A stretch of 64,000 bases of DNA from Nautilus pompilius. Taxonomy: Eukaryota; Mollusca; Cephalopoda; Nautilida; Nautilidae. The notes under the pieces were generated by a model. That model was given only the letters and a program-made list of their open reading frames with translations, was not told the origin of the DNA and did not search any database. How positions within the stretch are numbered: position 1 is the stretch's first letter; each line of letters starts with the position of its first letter. Shown here piece after piece: positions 51,250 to 64,000 of the stretch. The stretch spans positions 496,001 to 560,000 of the forward strand of contig JACATO010000925.1 in NCBI GenBank assembly GCA_018389105.1, in the 5' to 3' direction. Position numbers and translations under genes: made by a program.

Positions 51250-54200
51250 TCTTTCCTCCTCTTTCCTATTCCTCCATCCTCCCCTCCCCCTATCCTAGAA
51301 TGATGGAACCTTCCATCCCCAGCCTGTGTGCTTGCTTTAGGCCTGGTATTTACTATACAGAGTTACTCAGCCACAAATGAAGGTTTTCTAGCTGGGTAGA
51401 CACTTATTCAGTGGGGACATGATTCTTGGTTCATTGTATAGTCATTAAAAAGCAACAAAAACAAAAAAAAATATGATTTAACAACCAGATAGTGAAACAT
51501 TATTTAGCAAAAGAGGGGCATTTTTAAAAAAGTATTTATCTTAAATTAATTTTTTTTTTTTTTATTGTTTTTAAATAATTTGGATTAATGCAGGACAGGA
51601 AGTGGATTCAATCCGGTAAATCTTCCCCACAGGGGTCTAGTTGGATTAGTCTACTATCTATAGCTTTTTTGCTGAAAATAGCATCATCATCAATCAGACT
51701 CCCCTCAGCTGATATAGGTTTTAAAAGAGGTGGTAAAAATAAAATGTGGTAGATTTCCATTACCCATATGTGAAGGAAGAGGCCTTTTCTGCTAACAGGT
51801 TGGTGTTGATCAATAAGGAGGAAGTTTGGCCAGTAGACCTTGCTGGGCTGTAGGAGCCACTTAAGTGAAATATCAACTATTGAAATCCCTTTTCTGTTGG
51901 CACAGGACAACACCATATAAAGGAATGGTACAGAAGAGGTATTTCAAGGGCTACTGGTCCCCACTTTTATCTAGAGGGGTACATCCCACTTCTAGGTTGG
52001 TTCTCTTTTAGGCCAGCACTGGGACCAGCTCTCGGTCAGTTTCTAATGATACGCACTATCCTTCCCTATCTATACATTTTGCTGTATTTTAGTTTGTTTT
52101 GTTTTTTAATGTATCATGAGTTGGTCATTTAATTTGTTTAAAGGTTAACTTACCAGTACTTGAGAACTCTCAGACTTTGTTTTTTGTTTTTGTTTGGCAA
52201 GGAAGGAAAGAATTCACCTCCCCACCAAAAAAAAACAAACAATCAGCACATTTTATATAGTGCATATACACAGACAAGTTGTCAGACTGTTCAAGGGAGA
52301 TAACCTAACAAATTAAACTCCCAGACAAATATTTGAAACTATGAATAAGTGTGTGGGGTTTTAACAGAAACATCACAGAATAGAAATTATTCTAAAAACA
52401 AACAAACCAATAACAACTCTCTGTAACCCCTGTCTCACACACACAAAAGGGGAAATTGTAACTAGGCTTTTAAAAGATGTGTATGCGAAATAAAAAAAAA
52501 AATCAAGTAATGTCGAGGCTTTTGGTATTTATTTATTTTTTTTTTTTGTAACAATAAAATGCGGAATCCAGTGCATACAAAGGTGCAGTGTAAAAAAATT
52601 TTTTTTTTCTGAACACAATAAGGAAGAAAATTCATATCAAACGGTGGCCCTTCATAACGTGTTGAGACACTGATAGTGGGCATCAAGGAGGTTTCTTTCA
52701 ATAAAGAAAAAGGGCTTGTGTAAAAGTTTGAGAATAACTTATACATGGATTTTCTAACAGTCGTATGCTTATATACATCTAACTGTATGCACTAATAAAT
52801 GGGTTTATGATTGAAATAAGGGGGATGCTTATAGCTACTGATTCCTCTCATTTCATAATATTTACTTTAAGTATTTAATGTAATGTGAAAAATTAAAGTT
52901 TCCAAGTAGCATATAGACGAGAGAAGGATTTCTGTCAACTGAGAATTAAAACGCGAGAGTCTGCTGATGACCCCACGCAAATAGTAGAAAATAAAACAAA
53001 AGCAAAAAAAGGGAACACAGTAAGCTGCTTTAACAGACATCCTGGCTCCAGTCTCCTACTCAGATATTTATTACCCAGTTGTGTCTTAGGACTTATCTGC
53101 AGTTTCTGTACAAAACACCTGAATGTGTTGTACCTGATTGGTTGATTTCTTTCTTTAATAAAAAAAAAACAGTATTGCTTCACGCAGCAATAATTTGGCA
53201 TTAGTCGTGCTTCATACTTGTGACAACGCCTTAAAATGGTTTTGTTTTCAACATGGCGGCGGCCAAAACTATCCCGTCACTTTGTCTCTAATCAAACTAT
53301 TAAGAGTCCTTGTTTTGAGCACCCCTTTACTGGTTTGTGGCAACTCCTTGTGGAGAGCTAATTGATAGAGTAACATGGCAATAGACGTTCAATAGATTAT
53401 CCCACCCTAATACAGTTGTGACTCGAGAATATTTTTATATCTTGGGGGGGGGTGTTTTTAAGGGCAATCATTCCCAATCTTGTGACTTCAGTGTCCCAGC
53501 ATCAACCCCTAATTTGTGAACTACTGGTTTAAACCACTTTGTCCTTGCCGCGCACCTTAAAAACCACTCAGAAAGAGAGATAATTAAGCCATTTCTCTTC
53601 CTTTCCTTAACATTGCTGATTACTTTCCGGAATAATAATAAAAAAAATGTCCTCATCTGTCACTCTCTTGAATGTTCTTTTATTTCGATTATTTAAAAAA
53701 TAAAAAGTAATACCAAAATTTTTGAGTGGGTTTCATTTAAAAAGAATGTTGATGTATCTATTTGGTTGACACCTGTGTGGAGGAAGCCAAAGATTGATTA
53801 ATTGCATTCTGAATTACAGCGATTCGTACAATAGAATTCCGACACATCCAATTGTAGGCTCGATTCTTCTTTCATTTCTTTTTTTTTTAATAGGTCTTTT
53901 TGACACCAAATATGGAAGTATGAACCAACAGGCACCCAAAGCATTAACTTTATTTTTAATAATTAACAACAGTTGAGGCCTTTTCTCTTTCCAAATTTCA
54001 TCATTGATGTACGGGTCCCAGTTGTAGCAGTTTAGACAGTGGATCAGGGAATTTGTGCAGTGGTTGCTAGAGCTTTTTTTTTTTTTAGATATGTAAATGT
54101 CAGAAGACAACATAGTTAAACTTATTACATCTTATGAAAAAAGAAGATTAGAATTAAATCTTTTATGGGCGAAAAGCAGGGAATTGTATCCGCCAAAAAC

Positions 54201-57200
54201 TAGTTTTCTCTCATATATTATTTTTTTTCTGCTGCTCTTCCCCCTACTCAGTATTTTCATGCATGTAGCCAACATGTTATTGTATCTAGCATGTTTACTT
54301 GGCATCGTCTTCTGCACCATAAAATCTTCGTCTGTAAATGTGATGGTTCAGCCATCTGCTGGAATTGATGAGAACTAAAGACTAAAAGTAAGCTTACGTG
54401 AAAACTTACAGCTATGAAAGGGAAATAGGCAAACAATTCAAGCACCTGTGAAGTGTTTTGTTGTATTTATTTTTGATTATGTAGCAGATTTTACTATTAG
54501 AAATACATCAGAAAACATTACTGAGATCTTCATACAAAATTTGCATACATGGAATTATCTTGATAATTTAGGCTCAACTTATTTTGCATGTGCTGCACGG
54601 AGCTAGATGTAGCTTCGCCTACTGTTGGCATTGATGGGATCTTGCAGTGAGTTATGAATGATCGAGTGTTTGGTTACTGCCAGGATCCACTCTGGGCTTC
54701 ATCTGCTCCGCAAATGTCTGCAGCCGTAACAAAACCGATGTTGAGAGAAACTAGCTATTAGTGGCATTTAAAAAAAGTGGGGCTGAATATTCTAGTTCAG
54801 TTAATTAATGAAGCTGTTTCTGTACAGTTTTAAGTTTTAGAGACAACTCAAAAAGTGATCCAGGATGGGACATACTGTATCTTTGTTTCGATTAGGTGTA
54901 ATGGTAAAGATAGCTTGGAGTGCATCCTACCTTATGGTTTTATGTGTTACAGCTTGTTGGATGCAACCATTTATATGCAACAATCTGTATAGTTGTGAAC
55001 AGGCCTTGACTGGTAAAAAATGCATCATCACTGCAGAAGGCAATTGACCCGGGAATTTGTGCTGTAAATGCGATAGACAGCTTGCTTAAATGGACTGCTC
55101 TGTTTTGTGTTTTTGATTCTGCTTAACTATTTACAAGATAATGGATTTCTGGTGCATGTAAATTGTCCACATGAAGAGAATTAAATATGGTAAATGTTGG
55201 AAACTGTACACTTTTGACTGGGTAGGGTAGGAATGAAAATATGAGAGGACGTAGATAAACATTTATCTAATGCGAACACATTAGTATTCTATAAAGGGAT
55301 AAATGTCAGCTCAGCTATTTATTGGTAAGTAATGTTTTTTTCTTTTCCTTTCTTGAAACAATTTCTTAACATGTCTAGAAAAGCTCATTAAAAGAAAAAG
55401 AAGCAGGGTGTCGTTTTACGCTGTAAAAGTCTACCTGTGTGTTCAAAAAAGAAGCGATAGTAAACCACTACTGTGTTCAGTAAGCCATACTGATATCCTT
55501 GAACTTCAGAAAACTCCCAGTATAATTTTACTGGGCATCCTTCCTACATTCCCATCCACTATTTTGTTTCACGCCATACCCACTATAAATTATATATTTA
55601 CTGTGATTAGCTGATGGGAATAAAATACTGCAGTCATGCACTTCAAAGTAAATGGCATTTATGTATGCATCCAAAATAAAAGAATCTGCTGATTTATTCC
55701 ATTTAATTACCAGCAGTTTTCTCTGCTTGTTACCCAGAGCATCTTACTGCTTTAAATGTTGGCGGCTTTATTTTCTTTCTAGTTTGAAAAGTGACGGTTT
55801 TTTTTTTTTTTTTTTTTGTAATTTAAGAGTCGGTAGTCAATTTGCACTGGCCCCTGCGTCATACTACGCTGTGGCACGTTGTTAAAAGTTTCCTGGTGTT
55901 TGCCGCACTGTGTTCTGTAGCTAAGATACTCGGCTTGTGAAGTAAACCTTGGTAGAATATTATTGGTGCTGCTTTGTGAGCTCAGCTGGAGACAGGAGGC
56001 CCTGATTACAAGTCGGAGAAAGGAAACCTAAAAAGGCACACCTGTAAGGGCCGTCGCGTTGTCAGAATAATAAGTAGGGTATATCTGTTGATCATAAAGA
56101 GTCTTTACATTGAGGCTTGATTACCATCTTATTGTACTAACAGAAAACTGATTTTGATTCATTTCTTTGAAACATTTGTTTTTCATTGTTCTAAAGAAAC
56201 TCTCTGGAATGTTTTATAGGCATTGGCCAAAATTAAGAAAATGTTAAATAAGTCAATTATTTTCTGCTTTGTTTGTATATGAAATTATACCTGCACACAC
56301 ACATCTAAACATCTATTCTACAATCTGAACAATGGACTACATGAGAAAATACACAATAAATCAACTATACCCTAAGAGACAGGTGTTTCTTGTTTTAAGT
56401 TATTTATATATAGTGAAATCTGTATATAACAGACCACCAAAGCAAAATGACACTTGGGGTCTTTATAGACAGGTGAAGTGGTGGCTACTTTGTCTTCTTT
56501 GTAACTAGTGCTCTTTGAGGTGTAAATGTATAAAAAATCAATGGCTTATTTAATTTGCATTATTACCTGCAATTTTTACCATTCAAAGGTACATTTTAGC
56601 AAGTGATTTCTCACAGGGAAACAATGGCCATTTGCACAGTAACAGAAATTGTTAAGGAAGAAAATTATGTGGCCCTGGTTACTGTGTCAATGGTATTTAA
56701 TGTGTGTTTTCGGTGTGGAGATGTTTTGTGGTCCCCTGTGAATGGGCAGTCATTTTTGGAATTTCTATCATCTTTTTTCAAACCGTGAATGCACGTTTAG
56801 CATTGCTAGAAGCACTTATTGGTAATGATGCTCATTCTGCCCTCTAAAGGGACCAAGAGGACTAGTGTAGCAAACCATGCCCCAAACTACCAGGGTTGTT
56901 GAATGATTTGCATGACTCATCAGTGCTCGTCGCTTTTGGCCACCAATGGCTTGGACAATCAGAAGAATGCTTTTGCACAACTCATCCGGTGCATCTTGGA
57001 CACACTGTTAATACCTGTCTGCTTTTGGTAGCATAGTGTGTAGGGGAGAGAAGACAAGCACTTTTTATTAATGTAAAGCTTATTTCAGTGTATGGGAAAC
57101 CTGAAAAAGTAGTAGTAGTAAATGGTAATACTTTTATAAATGTTTTTAAAACAAGAGTTATCATTTACTTTTCTCTGCGTGAATGATGAGGTTAAACCTG

Positions 57201-59203
57201 GTAAATGAAGGTGTATCGGTCGAGAAACAGAGATAACTTATTTTTGAATTGGGTAAATAAATTTTAAAAAGTGTAAAGCTGATTAAAGCTGGAGGATTTT
57301 TTTTTTTTTTTTAAAAAAAAGACTAATTTCTAAATTTGCAAGATCTCATATTCTGTTTTCTGTACCAGCCTTCAAACCTAGCCGATTTATAAAAGCTAAA
57401 ATCTTTGTGTTTTTTATTTAAAATTGAAAAGGTTCATTTGGGTGTCGGTTTTTAAGGTCTGACTATTAATGTGTTGTTCTGTTAATGTCAGACTAAGGGG
57501 TAAATATTTACTGTTGACCTGTATGGCTATAATGAGATTGTGAGTTGTATTGGTCTGCCTGATTTCTTTCACATAACATTTTCCGTTGTTTTCTTTAAAA
57601 AATTATGGTTTGAAACGTCTTACACAACACACCTGAATACTTACTACATATGGCGGAAGTTTTCAGCCCCTTAAATAATAAATGTGGGTCTTACTTCATT
57701 AAATGAGCTCCACAGGACAGTAACGTAGACTGCTCTTCTTTGCTGGAAACTCTATTTCATCTCAAAAAAAAAAAAAAAACTATCAAAGACTTTGGGTGGC
57801 TTTATTCAAAATACTCTTAGAGTTTCATTTTCTTTCTAGGCAACTTACCAACATAAATGATTTAATCCAGAGAGCTTAATGATGCAGTAACAACTATATT
57901 ATAGAGAGCATGTTTGTTACCATGGTGAAATGATGGGATTTAATTTAAAATAGTTAATATTATAAGAAACTGTCTTGCTAGCTCAGTTTTAGCGCATGAG
58001 CTCAAGTTAAAGTCTTTAACCATTTTAGATTAAAGAGGAGTTATTTGTTTTGTACATCTGCAGCCGCAGGAAACTATAGTCCTTTGGGGGGGTTGTGTGT
58101 GCATGCAACAACATTAGGGGACTGTCTGGCTTTATATTTACCGTGTTGTAAGATGAAAAAAATTGACGGTGCAGCGCTAAGATTTTGATGCTTGGTAAAC
58201 CAGTCAATCAATTATTTTTGAAAATTAAATGTCTCTTTCCCAGTTAAAAACATCGAAACCATTAGGTAAATCTGAGGAGAGAGGCCATAAGAGAAGGAGA
58301 ACATTTAGTTTTAGTAAAATTGTTAATTCACATTGCATCTTAATGTGGAAAGTGTTGTACGTACTATTGACTGTTTATTTTGTACTGAAGTTAACCTGAG
58401 CTTACATATAGATCATTCATGCAAGATTACAGGCATTCAAGATTAATGCCATAGAGTCGTGAACTTTTCAAGTTATGGTGAGAGAACACACAAAGTTTAG
58501 ATACCTACTTGTTTTTGCTAGATTAAATAGGTGTTTGATTTAAAAGGAGACGATAATTCAGGAATACTATGGAAAACAAAGCTTCAAGCAAAGAATATTA
58601 TGGAGGAGAGCAAAAACAACCAATAAACCAAGGCAAAAATTAACATTCATGAAGCATTAATCTTTTTTTAATTGCCACACCTAATGATCATGAATTATTA
58701 CTTTCGGTTTTGTTAAAAGTGTAGTGACCAGAAGAAATCATGCCGGGGCAATACACAAATTGAGTCATTCCTGACAAAGCTTGGATGGCAGTGTAGTACA
58801 TAATCTAACCAGCAAGATTTAGCTACTTCACTTTCGAAATATAGAATTGTATGGAATAAAAATGGAATACGTACTTCTAGATACCAACTGCATCTTCAGT
58901 AGCTAAGATTGATGCAGATTTAAAAATAAATCATACACAGCTTATACATACTTTCAGAAGTCAGTGCATTGAAAGTCTTTTAATCCGGCTTCCAAAGGTC
59001 TAGAAAGCCCGATTGTTCAGCATGAAAAAGCTATGAGACAATTCAGGGAAGTCCAGCTAGCAAGCGAGTCTCTGTTGCAGAATGATCTGCCCACTCTCAC
59101 GTCTCCCTCCCAATCTGCCATTTTCCTTGTTTGCGTTCAGTAAGCTTCTCAGTGCAGTAAGCCTTATCACGAATTGTCATCCATTTTTTTTTTTTTTTTT
59201 ACC

Positions 59204-59600
59204 ATGGCTTCAAAGGGCACAAAGAGGAAGCATGTTAAAATGAGAAATTGGCCATAATCAGCAAGCTTGAGAGAGGTGAGAACAGGAACTCTATAATGGC
59301 TGAAAACAGTATCGACCCCTCGATATACATCAAGAAGCAGGAGGATAAGCTGAGGGCCTTTGTGACTTATTCTGAGATGATGAAGGGAATCGAAAAATGG
59401 AAAACTTTGAAGATGGCTAAGCTGGATAATGGTTTATCTCGAGGAGGTCTGAAAAAAAGCCAGTTTTGGGGCTGATGCTGATTCTGAAGGCTGAGCAGTA
59501 TCAACAGGACATGAATACTGACAAAGAATGTGACCTCTCTGACGGCTGGTTGTAGAATTTCAAGTTGTGTCATGGTGTTCGGCAACTCATGATGCTGCAA
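59204..59600 (+). pseudogene. pogo/Tigger (jerky-like) transposase remnant
   Basis: It starts at ATG 59204 (MASKGTKRKHVKM) after a poly-T run. The frame then shifts at about 59240, and the open stretch EKLAIISKLERGENRNSIMA followed by IYIKKQEDKLRAFV and WKTLKMAKLDNG matches the CENP-B-like N-terminal helix-turn-helix of Tigger/jerky transposases. A second frame change near 59455 restores similarity: PVLGLMLILKAEQ, ECDLSDGWL, a TAG where the family has Trp, then NFKLCHGVRQL, which is the second CENP-B-type DNA-binding half. A block of about 12 residues between the two halves is missing. The DDE catalytic domain is not found downstream, so this is a truncated, dead DNA-transposon copy. The match to the family is from memory of its consensus; no search was run. 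Confidence 0.82.
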
Positions 59601-62600
59601 ACATGTAAAGATATATCTTTGATAATGTACTACAATATATCACATGAAAGAGGGAGAATAAAGTGTCTTGAGGTTGTGACTAAGAGTAACATCCAATAAT
59701 GCAGCATGTCTGATAGTTGGGAAGCCCCCCCTATCTTCCCTGCATGTCAGATTATAGAACTTTTACTATAATGTTAAAAAAGTCTGAATGCTGTACGTGT
59801 GTGTGCGCACACACACGTCTTAATGGAGTACATGAACTCTCTACAATCTGTTAACACACCAAGTAAAATAGTGTACACATTTATTTTGCCAGTCTTCCAA
59901 GCAGCGAAAATCTGCTGCCATTCAGTGGATTGTTTACAAGTAATTACGTGTTCTTATAGAGATGGCATTGAAGTCTAGAAAAAACAAAGGGTAATATTGT
60001 AAGTGAAATTGAAGTATGACTACATAACTCAGATGATGCAGTAAATCAGTTCAGCTCATTGACTGGAAAAGGAGCTCAAGAAGGATAGCTCTTCGTTAAT
60101 GTGTTGATTTGTACGCCCTATATCCAAACTTAGAAAGTGATAGGAACAGCAGTATGGTCTGTGAAAATGTAAATTGACTTATTGACATTTTTCAAATGTC
60201 AGATTAAACAAAAAAAAAAAATAAAAATTGGAATTATAAAATACAAGTGGGATATAACGCGTTTGTGTTTGGCTCAAAATATGATAGCAGGAGGGAAATC
60301 ATCATCCTGTCCCAGCTGATAACGTCCTCTGGGACAGGATGTTAATGAACAATATTTAAGATCCATTGTGCTGTCTATTGTTGTGACTGATGATAACATT
60401 GTTCAACATCTTTGAATGGGCAAACTGAAAATAATGATTCCAGTATTCAATTAAATAATAATAAACATACAAAAAAAGGTTATAGAGAGAGAGAGAGAGA
60501 GAAGCTTATTGTTGTTAATATGGGAATATTTTGTTTTTTTTTTTGCTTTACCTTTTTTTCTTCTGTTATAAAACCTGTCTTTATTGGCTATCAGTAAGAA
60601 TGTTTTACTTTCAAGTGAAATCATAGCCAGCTGGTGGTTGGTTACTTTAGCCATAACCGTCAAAATTACAGATGTTGAAATTACACAAGTTAGTAACTGA
60701 AATTAAAATTTAATGCTCTGAAATATTTTTGGCTGCTGCATCCATTCAACATTGTTTCGGTGACTGAAAAAAATTTTTAATAGTCTACTTTTGTTACCGA
60801 GTTTGATAATTTTTGTTTCCTTTCACGAATAGATAGGCACGTTTTGTTAATCAGTAGGTTCATGGCCACATCTTTATACAGTGATAATTTCAAAGATGAA
60901 AGTATCACTTTGTGAACCAAAGTCTGTCAGAATGGATCTCCACTGTCGGAAAATCCATTTACTTTGGTGGTGGCATTTAAAGTGGACATAATCTTGGGCT
61001 TTTTTTTTTTTGTTACTCACACCTGCAAAAGGATATTTTATTGACTGTTTTCAGTTTGGCTTACTCTCAGATCAACTTTGGAAATTCTACTTCAATGATG
61101 AATAGTTTTGGCTTGTTTCAAATGTTTGGAATGATTGGTGGCTTTGCCAGAAATTAAGGAAATCCATTATAATTTATAGAGAATGATATGAAAAATGATG
61201 GATTTTCTACTAACCATGAGATCCCGTATTTTAAAAGTGATTGATTTTTTTTGTTTATGTTAATGCTATCTCACCAGCATTTTTATGTGGTTAGGAATAT
61301 AACACAGGAGATAGTAGGACCATGTTTTTCTTCCATAGCCAGGAATGTTCTTGCATTATGTCAGGTGTTTGCTGACTGTTGTTATTGTTTTATAGAGATG
61401 GGTAAACGGTCAGCCTTATTGTGGTTAAATACATTAAAAAAAAAAAAGAAGCAATTTGTTAGCCAGGGATTTCATAGGGGTATCCTCAAACAAGAGATCT
61501 TGGTATTGCCTTTGTGAGACAATAATTAACATGTATATGTTCTTGACAGTGTGCTATCGGCCTTAGGGATGAAAGTATTAGTGAAAACGAGATTCCAGGA
61601 GGATAGCTCTGCGACGGACTCTCTTGTCGGATTCAGAGTTACTGAAGCTGAGTGTTTATTCACACTTTTTTCCGTTCTTGAATGTAAGTTATCTATTTTG
61701 ATTGCTTGATCAAATAGTATGCTTCTTTGAGTCAGATGTTTCCCAATTTACAAATTTACTAAATTGTACAGCTGCAATAGAGTTGCCTTGGGAAGATGAA
61801 GCAACAGATGTCACTAGCAAAATGTATTTTAAAACATTTCCTTTGTAATAGGTTCTATAATATTACTCAAATTACAATAAATTAAGAAAAAAATAAAATG
61901 TTTACTGAAAATACAGATCTAAGGCTGGCATCACTGGATATGAGTATGCAGTATATTAGTATCAAAATAGCCTTTGATTATTATGCCAGAATTGTAATTT
62001 TTATGATTTCAGTCAGTTTTATTTAATCTGAAAGGACAATTTAAAGAAATAATGGTATTTGGCAGTATATACCATGTGAGCAGAGATTGCTAACAGTGGG
62101 TCAGTTGCAAAATGGTTCCAGGCAGGTTGACATTTCCCAATTGGTCTTTAGCCGACAATAAAACACCAGACCTACAGTGTCAATAATGGGTCCAGCAGAG
62201 GTCATCTCCCAATGCAGTTGGCAATGATCAACAGCAGATGATCAGAGAAATAGTTCCTGCAAAACAAGGTTGACTGTTAGCCACACTAACCACACTTGGT
62301 AGCAGTCGGGGGGGATGGGTGTCCAGACAAGACGACATGCAAGACTCTGCTAGATGTCCATATGTAGACTTTCCTTTACGCATTCATTATCACAATATGC
62401 AGTTAGCCCGGGCAAAATTCATATTACTTGATAAAGGTCCAATGCAAACAAGTGATGCTTTTTTGATGGAAGTCTGTTTAATTTCAATTTCTTTGATGGC
62501 AGGGCGGAAAGGACTCTGTCGCAGCTGATGTTGTGTAGTATGATTCTTATGATGACATAAACTTAATGTTTTGGAAAGAAATCAGGGCTGGCAGAAGGGC

Positions 62601-64000
62601 TATCCCCACCAGGCCATTGTTGAGGTCCTTCTACCTCTCTACTAGGCAACTGGTTCATGTTTCTGTTGACAATGACAGGACATACAGGTTGGGGCTGTAG
62701 CAGTTTTTTCTGGGGCCTATATCATCCCTGCAGAGGACTCTGGGCAGTTATTTTTCCAGGTCTGTTGATTCAGGAGTGGAAAACTCTCAGTTGGGTAAAT
62801 CATCTTGTGACTTTTTTTTTCCTTCTTCTCCCAATGGATGTTGGTGCGAATTATTATGTCACACCTCCATTAACAAGTAATAAAATCCATGGGCTAATTT
62901 TTGTAAGGAATAAATTGTTTTCTATAGCTTACTCTTGTGTTTCTTCACATGTGAAATTAAATATAAAGTGTGTGTGTGTGGTTGTTGTTGTTGTTTCTTC
63001 CATCATCCCTTATTTACTCCTTTTATATCCTCTCATATTACACAGTAGTCTGAAGTTTATGTATTGTGATCTTGGATACTTAGTCTAAGTCAGTGGTTAG
63101 CTCAGTTCAGCAGATCTGCTCATTTTCTGCTTCCCCAGCCAGTCGTCTTTATCAGGAGTTTGCTTATCAAAACATGTTTGAGTAGCTCATGAAACTACCG
63201 GAATGTGAGTGCTCTCGAATTCCCCGAAGATAAGTTGGATTTATTATTGCTTGCTAAACCCGAATCTAACAAAACCTGCATCCCAGACAAATTGTTTTGG
63301 AATGCAAGACTCTCTAATGCTTTACCAGTAGTAATGGCCTACTGGCAATCCAGCATTTTTAAAGGTACCAACTGATCTTCCCATGAATTTCTGCTAAAGC
63401 GTCATCTGTATTTATCAGGTTGCTCCCTCAGTTTATGCAAGCGTTCATGAAGGCACTGGCCTTGCAGCATTAATAGCTTCACACGTGTAACTATTTCTCT
63501 CCCTCCCTCTCCTCTCTTCCGTACATCTTTTTAAAAAATTCCTCAGATGTTTCACTGCTTAGGACAGTATCCTCAGCACCGCCCGCTGATGTTGGGTTCA
63601 CGGCTTTTGCGCATGTAATTGTTATTCATCTTGTGACTATTCTAGCTGAAGTCAGGCTAAAGTTGCTTCCATTCTAGTGTCAGCTTTAATTGTGGTATTT
63701 GCTTATTTATGTATTTCTATTAAATTTCTCTTGACTTTTCTATGCTATCTGTGTTTTGTAGCGCCATGTATATTTTTGTAAGCTAAGTGCATAATCTAAG
63801 GAAACAGAAAAGGTTTTCTTTAAAAAACCTTTCCCCTTGTCAGGCACTTGGTAAGCAATCCATCTGGGTTAACTGCTCTGCTCCTGCTCCATTCACACAT
63901 TTCCCCAATCTTCCTCCTATTAACTTGGAGTGTGTGGGTGTTAATTACCTTTACTTTTTAAGTGTTCCTTAACTAATCATACCTGATTATAGGTACACAC
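59601..64000. other. gene-poor DNA to the right edge
   Basis: No gene is supported. It holds a 24-bp Z-DNA-prone palindrome at 59795-59818, a 12-bp-stem hairpin at 60303-60341, (GA)n at 60484-60502, and GT/GTT runs at about 62969-62993. The 143-codon open frame at 62657-63088 is hydrophobic and low-complexity and has no recognised domain. Confidence 0.45.
59795..59818. repeat. 24-bp perfect palindrome of alternating GT/CA
   Basis: The sequence ACGTGTGTGTGC and its exact reverse complement meet at 59806/59807. It is fully alternating purine-pyrimidine and so can form cruciform or Z-DNA. Confidence 0.9.

Larger units (their letters stand above)
44986..59203. other. gene-poor AT-rich DNA
   Basis: No gene is supported. 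It includes (GAT)n at 45499-45520, a 45-bp duplication at 46765-46854, a miR-71-like hairpin at 48312-48367, a GA-rich tract at about 49840-50290, (CT)n at 51214-51249, and isolated ATGGCGG words at 53253 and 57650. Short open frames show no recognised domains. Confidence 0.45.

Noticed and set aside
58786..58794. TGGCAGTGT, the start of miR-34-like sequence
   Set aside because: Only 9 bases match, the continuation differs, and no hairpin is evident.
62657..63088. 143-codon hydrophobic open frame
   Set aside because: Its end is coded by a GT/GTT microsatellite and there is no domain or conserved motif.

Overview
The window is AT-rich, intron-bearing animal DNA with very low gene density. The one intact gene is a two-exon, minus-strand class A GPCR of the serotonin 5-HT2 type (coding exons 29882-30347 and 25734-26878, 536 residues after joining). 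Protostome-like receptor features, SETMAR-like mariner and pogo/Tigger transposons, a tRNA-derived SINE and abundant microsatellites together suggest a lophotrochozoan, most likely a gastropod mollusc. That species guess is inference, since nothing in the sequence names the species.

Layout. 1-964: a broken mariner element entering from the left edge. 965-4224: AT-rich DNA holding a clean SINE insertion (2202-2531) with a perfect 13-bp target-site duplication. 4225-21363: small tandem repeats and microsatellites, with no supported gene. 21364-23358: a 2-kb satellite of about 50-bp units, each made of two diverged 25-bp halves; its 3' third carries a perfect CRE palindrome (TGACGTCA) in each unit. 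23359-25733: receptor downstream flank, with a candidate poly(A) signal. 25734-30503: the receptor, with a 3,003-bp phase-1 intron. 30504-42070: upstream or 5' intron DNA, nothing supported. 42071-44985: a CA/CACT/CT microsatellite, a 242-bp internally deleted Tc1/mariner-type element with 37-bp perfect inverted ends, a 67-bp tandem duplication and a 57-bp minisatellite. 44986-59203: no supported gene; a 45-bp duplication, a miR-71-like hairpin and a purine-rich tract. 59204-59600: a pogo/Tigger (jerky-like) transposase remnant with frame changes and a stop. 59601-64000: nothing supported beyond small repeats.

Functionally the receptor stands alone. The transposons are dead or non-autonomous. 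The CRE array about 2.4 kb past the receptor's stop codon is the most unusual structure. Whether it acts as a cAMP/CREB platform or is only a satellite that drifted into this palindrome cannot be decided from sequence.
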